This document shows, one piece after another, positions 17,800 through 24,827 of a stretch of 64,000 nt of DNA. The translations under genes were made by a program, and so were the position numbers. Below the pieces are notes generated by a model. The model saw nothing but the letters and a program-made list of their open reading frames with translations, was not told where the DNA came from and did no database searches. The DNA is taken from positions 1-64,000 of the forward strand of contig CACOQN010000008.1 in NCBI GenBank assembly GCA_902629285.1. The letters are read 5' to 3'. The DNA is from an uncultured Pelagibacteraceae bacterium. GTDB taxonomy: Bacteria; Pseudomonadota; Alphaproteobacteria; Pelagibacterales; Pelagibacteraceae. Positions within the stretch are counted from its first letter, which is position 1. Every line of letters begins with the position of its first letter.

Positions 17800-18990
17800 T
17801 CATTTCATTAAGTTACTTGCAACCCATTTATGGAAATGGTGAGTAGGATTATCCATTTTAGGAGAAAAATTTCCTCCATTATATGATGGTGAGTTTCTAC
17901 CCTCTTGCATACCTTCAATAATATTTAAATCTTCACTTTGAACACCTTTCCAAAGCTCAAAATTTTGTCTTCTTAAAGATTTAAATTTTTTTGAATTAGC
18001 AGCCTCTTCGCCAACATAATAAATTTCCATATGCTCTTTAGTGTATTCATTGCTAACTGGTTCCAACCAATAAGCGTAAAAATGATCTTTGTGAATTCCA
18101 AGCATAACATTGGGGAATAGAGCTACATACTCAGCAATATTCTCTTTATCTTTAGGCCAACTTGGGAAGCAAGGAAATTTTAGCTTACTTTTAAATCTAG
18201 GATTATAAACTAGCGTTCCTTGACCTGCAAATCTATTGGGTAAACCTTGTATATGATAGTGATCATCAAGTTTTGAATAAGAGTTAAGACCTGGATGCAC
18301 CCAAGGAAGATGATAACTCTCACAATAATTTTCTATTGCAAACTTCCAATTACATTTAGCATTAAGATTGAAATAACCATAATCATTAGAATAAACCATT
18401 AAATCTCTATCTATCTCTGGCCAAAATTTAGCCCATCTATCACTTAAAGGTTTTATGTAATTTTCAAATTCAATTTCATTATTATTTAAATTAATAAATA
18501 TTAAATCTAACCATGTATAAGATCTTACTTCTTTTAATGAACTTTCAGATTTGTTAAAATTACTGCAACTATGTTTGTTCATTCCTCCAATATGAGGAGT
18601 CGCAACTAATTTTCCATCCATATCATAAGACCAAGAGTGATATGGACAACGAATAACATTTTTTAACTTACATTCTTCTTGTAAAATTTTATAACCTCTG
18701 TGACTACAAACGTTATGATAGACCCTAATATTTTTATTTTTATCTCTTAAAATAATTAAAGGTATACCTAAAAGATCAAAAGGTTTAGCATCACCTATGT
18801 TTGGAATAGAGCTTCCAACTCCAATCACTACCCACTTATTTTCAAAAATTTTTTTTCTTTCAAAAAATAAATAATCTTTATTTGTGTAACATTCGTTAGG
18901 TAAGCCATGAGCCTTAGCAATAGGTTTATTGACTACTTTAATTTTATTTAAGTCAATTATTTGTGATAACTTTCTAGTTTCAATCTCCAT
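17800..18990 (-). CDS. Rieske non-heme iron oxygenase, quaternary-amine type
   Basis: 396 residues from the ATG at 18990, which has a perfect GGAGG seven bases upstream; an upstream TTG reading (19005) contains that site and is rejected. Rieske ligands: C95, H97, C115, H118. Mononuclear iron: H227 and H232 in the NYCESYH motif. The residue bridging the two centres is E224, where most Rieske oxygenases have Asp. Glu there is known from CntA (carnitine) and relatives acting on quaternary amines, so oxidative demethylation of glycine betaine or a related onium compound is likely. No reductase gene lies next to it. First gene of the operon. Confidence 0.85.
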   Translation of the reverse strand: MEIETRKLSQIIDLNKIKVVNKPIAKAHGLPNECYTNKDYLFFERKKIFENKWVVIGVGSSIPNIGDAKPFDLLGIPLIILRDKNKNIRVYHNVCSHRGYKILQEECKLKNVIRCPYHSWSYDMDGKLVATPHIGGMNKHSCSNFNKSESSLKEVRSYTWLDLIFINLNNNEIEFENYIKPLSDRWAKFWPEIDRDLMVYSNDYGYFNLNAKCNWKFAIENYCESYHLPWVHPGLNSYSKLDDHYHIQGLPNRFAGQGTLVYNPRFKSKLKFPCFPSWPKDKENIAEYVALFPNVMLGIHKDHFYAYWLEPVSNEYTKEHMEIYYVGEEAANSKKFKSLRRQNFELWKGVQSEDLNIIEGMQEGRNSPSYNGGNFSPKMDNPTHHFHKWVASNLMK

Positions 18991-19257
18991 TAAACCTCCT
19001 TTCAATATTGAGATTAATTAAGAAAAGTTAAATTTTACGACTCTTTGATTATGATTTGTTGAAAAACAGTTTTACAATTTAATAAAAACACAAATTCTTT
19101 AAAAAAGAAATTTGAATAAAATTTCATTTTAAAACTCTAGCTCTAAAAAAGTGTGTTTTAAAGACAATTTGGCTTCAACTAGTGGTTGAAAGTAATTTGC
19201 AATATTCTGACTGATATGTTCTAGTTAAATATTAGAAATTAAACTTACGGAGATATA
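18991..19257. promoter_or_regulatory. Divergent intergenic region between Rieske operon and betaine-type ABC operon
   Basis: About 267 bases without a gene, the longest gap in the window. It must hold promoters for both directions. No sigma-70 boxes stand out; on the minus strand TAAAAT near 19031-19036 could be a -10. A perfect inverted repeat lies at 19174-19190 (listed separately). I looked for the known SAR11 glycine and SAM riboswitch folds and could not identify either by eye. A good GGAGG precedes the Rieske start, and GGAG precedes the ABC binding-protein start. Confidence 0.55.
19174..19190. repeat. Inverted repeat, 6-base arms with 5-base spacer (TTCAAC-GTTGAA)
   Basis: TTCAAC TAGTG GTTGAA, perfect arms, 67 bases upstream of the ABC binding-protein start. 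GC content is higher than the surrounding AT-rich DNA. It could be an operator for a regulator of either divergent operon, or a small RNA hairpin. No regulator gene lies beside it. Confidence 0.45.
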
Positions 19258-20277
19258 ATGAAAAAACTAAATACTGTATTACTTTCTGCAGTGCTAGCAT
19301 TAGGAATGTCAGCGTTTAACAGTGTTGCTAATGCATGTGGAAAATTAGTAATTGCCGAGCAAAACTGGGCTTCAGCCGAGTTAATGGCAAACGTTGATAA
19401 AATTATCCTTGAAGAGGGATATGGTTGTGAGGTGGAATTAGTGCCTGGTGCTACTATGCCTACTTTTACATCTATGAATGATAAAGGAACTCCTGACATG
19501 AACCCTGAACAATGGGCAAATGCAGTTTACACTCCTCTAAAAAAAGCAGTAAGCGAGAAAAGGTTAATTATTGCCAATAAAGCTCCAATTACAGGTCTAG
19601 GTGAAGGTTGGTGGTTAAATCCTGCAGCTATGAAAAAACATCCAGAGCTTAAAGGAATGACGGCAATGCAAATCCTAGAACGTCCTGACTTATTTCCAGA
19701 CAAAGAAGATCCATCAAAAGGAGCTTTCATGGGATGTCCAGCTGGTTGGGGATGTCAATTAGCTAATGCTAATCTTTACAGAGCTTTTGACATGGAAAAA
19801 AAAGGATGGAAGTTAATTGATCCAGGTTCTGCTGCAGGTTTAGATGGTTCTATCGCTAAAGCTTCAGATTCTGGTGAGCCATGGTTTGGTTATTATTGGA
19901 ATCCAACTTCAATGGTTGGTAAATATAATCTACAACCAGTAGACTTTGGTGTACCTTTTGCAGGAAGAGATAACTGGGATAATTGTATTACACTTGCAGA
20001 GCAAGATTGTGCAAATCCAAAACCAACTGCATGGACAAAATCTGAGGTTAACTCAATTGTAAGTGCTAACTTTGCAAAAACTGGTGGAAAAGATGTCCTT
20101 AGTTATGTTGAAAAAAGAACTTATCCAGGCACAGTAATGAACGGAATGTTAGTTTATATGGCTGATAACCAGGCAAAAGGTTCAGATGCTGCTGTTGAGT
20201 TTTTAATAAAGCATGAGGATATTTGGACTAAATGGGTGTCTTCAAGTGCTGCAAAAAAAATCAAAAAAAGTTTATAA
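19258..20277 (+). CDS. Glycine betaine/onium ABC transporter substrate-binding protein (OpuAC family)
   Basis: 339 residues. Signal peptide of about 25 residues (cleavage near VANA-CG), then an OpuAC domain beginning LVIAEQNWASAELMANV. The early Trp and further aromatic residues (WW near 117, W in GWGCQ) suit an aromatic cage for a quaternary ammonium or sulfonium group. Substrate could be betaine, DMSP, choline or similar. Followed by a strong stem-loop, then permease, MetF-like and DmdA-like genes. A second binding protein (TmoX) is at 49517-50461. Confidence 0.9.
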   Translation: MKKLNTVLLSAVLALGMSAFNSVANACGKLVIAEQNWASAELMANVDKIILEEGYGCEVELVPGATMPTFTSMNDKGTPDMNPEQWANAVYTPLKKAVSEKRLIIANKAPITGLGEGWWLNPAAMKKHPELKGMTAMQILERPDLFPDKEDPSKGAFMGCPAGWGCQLANANLYRAFDMEKKGWKLIDPGSAAGLDGSIAKASDSGEPWFGYYWNPTSMVGKYNLQPVDFGVPFAGRDNWDNCITLAEQDCANPKPTAWTKSEVNSIVSANFAKTGGKDVLSYVEKRTYPGTVMNGMLVYMADNQAKGSDAAVEFLIKHEDIWTKWVSSSAAKKIKKSL

Positions 20278-20288
20278 TTAATTTTAAA

Positions 20289-20317
20289 TTACGAGCCTAT
20301 TTAATATAGGCTCGTAA
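20289..20317 (+). other. Stem-loop between binding-protein and permease genes
   Basis: A perfect 12-base stem (TTACGAGCCTAT and its complement) with a 5-base loop. It is followed by A residues, not T, so it is not a standard terminator on the plus strand. Stem-loops in this position commonly protect the upstream mRNA so that the binding protein is made in excess over the permease (established for ABC operons; inferred here). Confidence 0.7.
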
Positions 20318-20330
20318 AAAAATTATACTT

Positions 20331-21215
20331 ATGGAATTTTTTACTGAATTTCCTGAAATGGGAAGACGATCCCAAATGGAGTTAAGAAAAGGTATAGACT
20401 TAGCTTTTAGAAATTTTTCAAGAGAATACGGGGACAATATAGAGGCATTTTTTGATCCATTATTATTTTTTTTAGTATCATTGGAAAAATTACTATTATC
20501 TACACCATGGATAATAATTATTTCAGTAATTTGCGGATTAGCCTGGTTGGGTTCAAAAAGTTGGAAATTAGTTACAGGTAGTGCAATTGCTTTTTTACTA
20601 ATTGGTTATTTTGGAATGTGGGAAGATTGTATGGCAACCGTTGCAATTATTACAGTTTGTACAATAATTTGTATCGTTATTGGTATCCCAATTGGTATTG
20701 TAATGGCAAGATCAACTAGAGCTGAAAAAGCAATTCTTCCTGTCTTAGATATGATGCAAACAATTCCAAGTTTTGTTTATTTAATTCCTATATTAATGTT
20801 ATTAGGAATTGGCAAAGTTCCTGGATTAATAGCTGTCTGTGTCTATGCAGTGCCACCAATTATACGGTTAACAAATCTTGGGATCAGAGAGGTAGACAAA
20901 GAAACTTTGGAAGCAAGTGAAGCTTTTGGAGCAACTACAACTCAAAAATTAAAATCCGTACAAATACCTCTTGCTTTACCTACTGTTTTTGCTGGCGTAA
21001 ATCAGACGATTATGATGGCTCTGGCCATGGTAGTTATTGCCTCTATGATAGGTGTTAAAGGTCTTGGTGTCCCGATATTGAGAGCTGTTTCTAACCAATA
21101 TTTGGCACTTGGTATGATGAACGGATTAGCAATAGTGGCTCTTGCAATTGTTTTTGATAGAGTAACTCAAGAGTATGGGAGAAGGATCCAAAAGCATAGA
21201 GGTCAAATAAAGTAG
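20331..21215 (+). CDS. Betaine-type ABC transporter permease (ProW-like)
   Basis: 294 residues. BPD_transp_1 domain with about six hydrophobic segments. The cytoplasmic EAA loop that docks the ATPase is visible (TLEASEAFGATTTQKLKSVQIP, split here around residues 202-223). The N-terminal about 50 residues are soluble, as in ProW. No ATPase gene follows; the nearest is tmoV at 47413-48444. Ribosome binding site is weak. Confidence 0.9.
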   Translation: MEFFTEFPEMGRRSQMELRKGIDLAFRNFSREYGDNIEAFFDPLLFFLVSLEKLLLSTPWIIIISVICGLAWLGSKSWKLVTGSAIAFLLIGYFGMWEDCMATVAIITVCTIICIVIGIPIGIVMARSTRAEKAILPVLDMMQTIPSFVYLIPILMLLGIGKVPGLIAVCVYAVPPIIRLTNLGIREVDKETLEASEAFGATTTQKLKSVQIPLALPTVFAGVNQTIMMALAMVVIASMIGVKGLGVPILRAVSNQYLALGMMNGLAIVALAIVFDRVTQEYGRRIQKHRGQIK

Positions 21216-21279
21216 TTGATACTTTGATGCATCGAATTTTCTAGACTCGTATTTTAAAATAAATAAAGATCCAGAAAAA

Positions 21280-22008
21280 ATGAATTTTTCTTTGGAAATA
21301 GGCCCTAAAACTGACATCGAAACAGTCCCTCCTGTAAATGACGTTTATATTACAATGCTGCCTGGCGGAGACTATAAAGAGACAGCTGAAAAAGCCATAG
21401 AGCTTGTAAAAAAGGGATTTAACCCTGTTCCTCACTTTCCAGCAAGATCAATGCAGGATGAAAACGAACTTAAAGATTATGTTTCCAGATGCAAAGATGG
21501 TGGAGTTAAGCAAGCTTTAATTATAGGTGGTGGAAGAGAGCCTGCAGGTAAATTTGACAGTTCGTTTCAACTTTTAGAAACAGGATATTTTGAGAAAATG
21601 AAAATAGGAATTGCTGGACATCCAGAGGGGAGTCCTGATATATCCGACTCAGAATTAGAAAAAGCTATGATAGATAAAAAGCCTTATGCTGATTATATTG
21701 TAACTCAATGGTTGCTTGATCCTCAGCCTATTATAGATTTTATTTCTAAGCAAAGCGTACCAGTGCATGTGGGAATTACTGGGCCATTAAAAATATCTAG
21801 CTTAATTAAATTTGCTAATATTGTTGGGGCAAAAAATTCCTTAAATTTTCTTAAATCTAATTTTACTAAGGCATTAGATTTATTGAAACCTAAAGACCCT
21901 AATGATTTAATTGGGAAAGTTAAATCGCATACTGATAACTTCCACATTTATACATTCGGCGGCTTGAAGGAAACTAACAAGTGGTTGAGGGAGAATAGTT
22001 ATGTCTAA
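21280..22008 (+). CDS. Methylenetetrahydrofolate reductase-like protein (MetF family)
   Basis: 242 residues, shorter than MetF (about 290). Early ITMLPGGDYKETAEKA and PVPHFPARSM match the MetF barrel start; IIGGGREPAG sits where MetF has the RGDPP FAD loop; GIAGHPEGSP is the conserved GYPE-like strand. In an operon with a methyltransferase it may run in the oxidative direction, turning methyl-THF into methylene-THF (inference). Overlaps the next gene by 8 bases. Confidence 0.82.
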   Translation: MNFSLEIGPKTDIETVPPVNDVYITMLPGGDYKETAEKAIELVKKGFNPVPHFPARSMQDENELKDYVSRCKDGGVKQALIIGGGREPAGKFDSSFQLLETGYFEKMKIGIAGHPEGSPDISDSELEKAMIDKKPYADYIVTQWLLDPQPIIDFISKQSVPVHVGITGPLKISSLIKFANIVGAKNSLNFLKSNFTKALDLLKPKDPNDLIGKVKSHTDNFHIYTFGGLKETNKWLRENSYV

Positions 22009-23359
22009 TGAATTTGACTATACTAAATTAAAACATGTTACTTCTGTTGATCAGTCAGATAGAGAAGTACCATACAACTTAAGACAAAGTGGACCAACAA
22101 AAGTTGAAATGTTAATTTCAACAAGGGTAAGAAAATCACCTTATTGGCATTTATCAATGCAAGCAGGTTGTTGGAGAGCAACAGTATACAATCGTATTTA
22201 TCACCCAAGAGGTTATGTAAAACCTGAAGATGGTGGAGCTATGGTTGAATATGATGCTATTGTAAACCACGTAACAATGTGGAACGTTGCTGTTGAAAGA
22301 CAAATAAGAGTTAAAGGTCCAGATGCAGAAAAATTTACTGACTATGTAATCACAAGAGATGCAACTAAAATTTCACCTATGAGAGCTAGATATGTAATTC
22401 TATGTAATGCATATGGTGGAGTTTTAAATGATCCAATTCTTTTAAGAATTTCTAAAGATGAATTTTGGTTTTCATTGTCCGACTCTGATATTGGCATGTA
22501 TTTGCAAGGTGTTAATGCAGACGGAAGATTTAATTGTACAATTGAAGAAATTGATGCATGTCCAGTTCAAATCCAAGGTCCTAAATCAAAAGCATTAATG
22601 AAAGATCTTTGTGGAGATCAAGTTGATTTTGATAATATGCCTTTCTACGGGTTAGCTGAAGCTAAGGTTGGAGGAAGAGATGTTGTAATATCACAATCAG
22701 GTTTCTCAGGAGAAGCTGGTTATGAAATATACTTAAGGAATGCAACTTTATATGCTGAAGACATGTGGAATGCTGTATTAGATGCAGGAAAAAAACATAA
22801 CTTAATGGTTATTGCACCTGCACACCATAGAAGAATACAAGCGGGTATTCTTTCTTGGGGACAGGACATGGATCAACAGCATAATCCATTTCAGTGTAAT
22901 TTGGGTTATCAGGTATCATTATCTGGTAAAGGTGAATGGAATAAAAAAGCTGACTATGTTGGTAAAGCTGCTTTGGAGAAAATGGGAGCAGATATAAAAG
23001 CCGGACAGAAACCTTATAAACTACAATTAGTTGGAATGGAATTAGGTGGTAAACCGATTGATGATTATGCTCCTGACTTTTGGTTAGTATCACCTGAAAA
23101 AGGTGGAGATCCTGTTGGATTTATTACCTCACCATGGTGGCATCCAGAAAAGAAAACAAACATTGCTATGGGATATGTTCCATTTGATGGAACTTTAAAC
23201 CCTAATGGATTTCCAAAAGGGAAAGTTGGAACTAAATTTAAAGTTCATCTTCCAGAAAAATACTCAGATACTGCAGGAACTCCTGTAGATGCTGTAGTAG
23301 TAGATATTCCATTTAAAGAGTCTTTTAACGCAAATACAAGAGAAGTTGTAAAAGGCTAG
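22001..23359 (+). CDS. DmdA-like tetrahydrofolate-dependent methyltransferase (GcvT fold)
   Basis: 452 residues, longer than DmdA (about 370). Blocks that resemble DmdA more than GcvT: VERQIRVKGPDAEKF (98-112), VLNDPILL (141-148), SLSDSDI (158-164), SQSGFSGEAGYEIYL (231-245). DmdA moves a methyl group from DMSP to tetrahydrofolate. An N-terminal extension of about 60 residues and a long C-terminal region differ from DmdA, so the substrate may be another sulfonium or ammonium compound. Co-transcribed with MetF-like and uptake genes; a terminator follows. Confidence 0.78.
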   Translation: MSNEFDYTKLKHVTSVDQSDREVPYNLRQSGPTKVEMLISTRVRKSPYWHLSMQAGCWRATVYNRIYHPRGYVKPEDGGAMVEYDAIVNHVTMWNVAVERQIRVKGPDAEKFTDYVITRDATKISPMRARYVILCNAYGGVLNDPILLRISKDEFWFSLSDSDIGMYLQGVNADGRFNCTIEEIDACPVQIQGPKSKALMKDLCGDQVDFDNMPFYGLAEAKVGGRDVVISQSGFSGEAGYEIYLRNATLYAEDMWNAVLDAGKKHNLMVIAPAHHRRIQAGILSWGQDMDQQHNPFQCNLGYQVSLSGKGEWNKKADYVGKAALEKMGADIKAGQKPYKLQLVGMELGGKPIDDYAPDFWLVSPEKGGDPVGFITSPWWHPEKKTNIAMGYVPFDGTLNPNGFPKGKVGTKFKVHLPEKYSDTAGTPVDAVVVDIPFKESFNANTREVVKG

Positions 23360-23367
23360 AATTTATT

Positions 23368-23394
23368 GGGGGAGCTTAGTTTAGCTCCCCTTTT
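23368..23394 (+). terminator. Rho-independent terminator of the ABC/MetF/DmdA-like operon
   Basis: GC-rich stem of 8 bases (GGGGAGCT with AGCTCCCC) and a 6-base loop, followed by TTTT. It lies 9 bases after the DmdA-like stop codon. Confidence 0.85.
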
Positions 23395-23401
23395 CAAACA
23401 A

Positions 23402-23512
23402 ATGACTAAGAGTTTTTTAATAGCAGTTTGCATTATCATTGCTATTGCTTTAATAATATTTCCATTAATTGTTTCATATAGGGCTCAAAAAAATAAAAAT
23501 AAAAAAAATTAA
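23402..23512 (+). CDS. Tiny membrane protein (36 aa)
   Basis: ATG at 23402 to TAA at 23510-23512. The product is one transmembrane helix (about 4-24, Ile/Ala/Leu-rich) with a Lys/Asn-rich tail. The stop overlaps the next start as TAATG, which argues for translation coupled to the Yip1-like gene. No ribosome binding site is clear, and it starts right after the terminator, so expression is uncertain. Confidence 0.45.
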   Translation: MTKSFLIAVCIIIAIALIIFPLIVSYRAQKNKNKKN

Positions 23513-24057
23513 TGTTTGGTGAATTTTTAAATATAATCTTTAAGTCAATAAAATTAGATAAGACACTTTATTCAGATAATAAAAATTTTGGAGAAGCATC
23601 TATATACTTTGCTGGAATTATAATGATACTAGATGGTATTGCTGGAGCTGTAGCAGCAAATACTATTATTAAAACTGCTATCGCAATGTCAGGTCTAACT
23701 GCAATAGTCACTTGGTTAGTATGGGCAATTTTTATTTTTGTAATTGGAGTTAAATTATTTCCTGATAAGCAAACTAAAGTTTCTTTCAAAAAAGTTTTAA
23801 CAGCTGTTGGTTATGCGCATGCTCCTGGTTTGTTAAGATTTTTTGCTGTTACTCCAGATTTAATGGTACCAATAATTTTTCTTACACAGTTCTGGATTTT
23901 TGCAGGTTTAATAATTTCAACCAAACAAATATTAAGTTTAAAATCTAATTTTAAATCTTTCGGTATCGTACTTTTATCTTTTTTAATCATTGCATTTTTA
24001 TCTATATCATTCGTGATGAGCAGAATGAATATGCTTCCAGTTAGTCAAATCAGTTAA
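23512..24057 (+). CDS. Yip1-family integral membrane protein
   Basis: 181 residues with about five hydrophobic segments and a hydrophilic N-terminus. The pattern, including GYAHAPGLLRFFA around 106-118, is that of the bacterial Yip1/DUF1282 membrane proteins. Function of bacterial members is not established. Convergent with the zinc-ribbon gene: the last 4 bases overlap its end. Confidence 0.7.
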   Translation: MFGEFLNIIFKSIKLDKTLYSDNKNFGEASIYFAGIIMILDGIAGAVAANTIIKTAIAMSGLTAIVTWLVWAIFIFVIGVKLFPDKQTKVSFKKVLTAVGYAHAPGLLRFFAVTPDLMVPIIFLTQFWIFAGLIISTKQILSLKSNFKSFGIVLLSFLIIAFLSISFVMSRMNMLPVSQIS

Positions 24058-24221
24058 AGTGGAAAAATAGTCTTAGATACTCTACAAGATTTACACAATT
24101 TAAACCCAGTAAGAATTAAATTTTGAGTAACACTCTCGTTCTCTTCTCTGCATTCGTCACAAATATTATTTAATTCTTCAGTATTTAAGTTTGGATTTTT
24201 TTTATCAATTTCATCAATCAT
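24054..24221 (-). CDS. Small zinc-ribbon protein (55 aa)
   Basis: ATG at 24221, TAA at 24054-24056. The product starts MIDEIDKKNPNLN and has two CxxC pairs: C21-C24 (CDEC) and C43-C46 (CKSC), spaced 18 residues apart, a likely four-cysteine zinc ribbon. The start overlaps the 3' end of the DUF3726 gene by 8 bases, and spacing and strand fit a three- or four-gene operon with the M19 protein. No known family recognised beyond the zinc-ribbon shape. Confidence 0.65.
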   Translation of the reverse strand: MIDEIDKKNPNLNTEELNNICDECREENESVTQNLILTGFKLCKSCRVSKTIFPL

Positions 24222-24825
24222 TATCTGTCAAACCAGCACCTGCCGCACCCTCTTTTAAACTGTCACTTTCTTCTACAAAAGTTTCTTCAGATAACTTGTA
24301 TAAATTATTCCATTCATTGTCTGTAAAGTTATCCTCATTTTCAAGTAAATTAACCTCAATTGAATTTGCTATCTTTGGAAATTCTTGATCAATAAAATTT
24401 GAACTGATATTTACATTTAAATTTAGTAAAATTTTTTTTTCATCTATTTTTACATAAATTTTTTTTCCAATAATTTCTGAAGAACGACTTATGAAGGAAA
24501 TAAAAATTATTGGATAAGCAACGTTTTTGAATTCAATTTTTTTTAAATTTTCTAAAACAGTTATTTGATCTAAAAAACTAACACCTAAAGTAATTGGACA
24601 GTAAGGATTGTTTAATAAGGAGTTATTTTCGCTAATTATATTTAAATTTTCAAATTTACTTTTATTTTTTTGATTAAAATATTCATTAAGGTGCTTAATA
24701 CCTGGTAAACTAAATAGCTCTAATAACCTTATACTTTTTCCTGTTTCCTCAGAAACTCCCCAAGAATATCCTGCTGCCTTTGAAGCTCTTTTTACGGTAG
24801 TTTCAATTTCACTCAATGATTTCAT
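24214..24825 (-). CDS. DUF3726 protein
   Basis: 203 residues. The opening SLSEIETTVKRASKAAGYSWGVSEETGKSI, seen across residues 3-32, matches what I remember of DUF3726 (an alpha-helical start with a GxxEE motif). The rest is a mixed alpha/beta region with no catalytic signature. Function unknown. Separated from the 553-residue gene by two bases. Confidence 0.65.
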   Translation of the reverse strand: MKSLSEIETTVKRASKAAGYSWGVSEETGKSIRLLELFSLPGIKHLNEYFNQKNKSKFENLNIISENNSLLNNPYCPITLGVSFLDQITVLENLKKIEFKNVAYPIIFISFISRSSEIIGKKIYVKIDEKKILLNLNVNISSNFIDQEFPKIANSIEVNLLENEDNFTDNEWNNLYKLSEETFVEESDSLKEGAAGAGLTDND

Positions 24826-24827
24826 TA

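Noticed and set aside
18991-19257. Glycine or SAM riboswitch upstream of the betaine genes
   Set aside because: I looked for conserved cores of the SAR11 riboswitches in the largest intergenic gap and did not find them; a covariance-model search would settle it.
20289-20317. Stem-loop as a rho-independent terminator
   Set aside because: It is followed by A, not T, on the plus strand, and the transport genes continue, so I called it an mRNA-stability type element.
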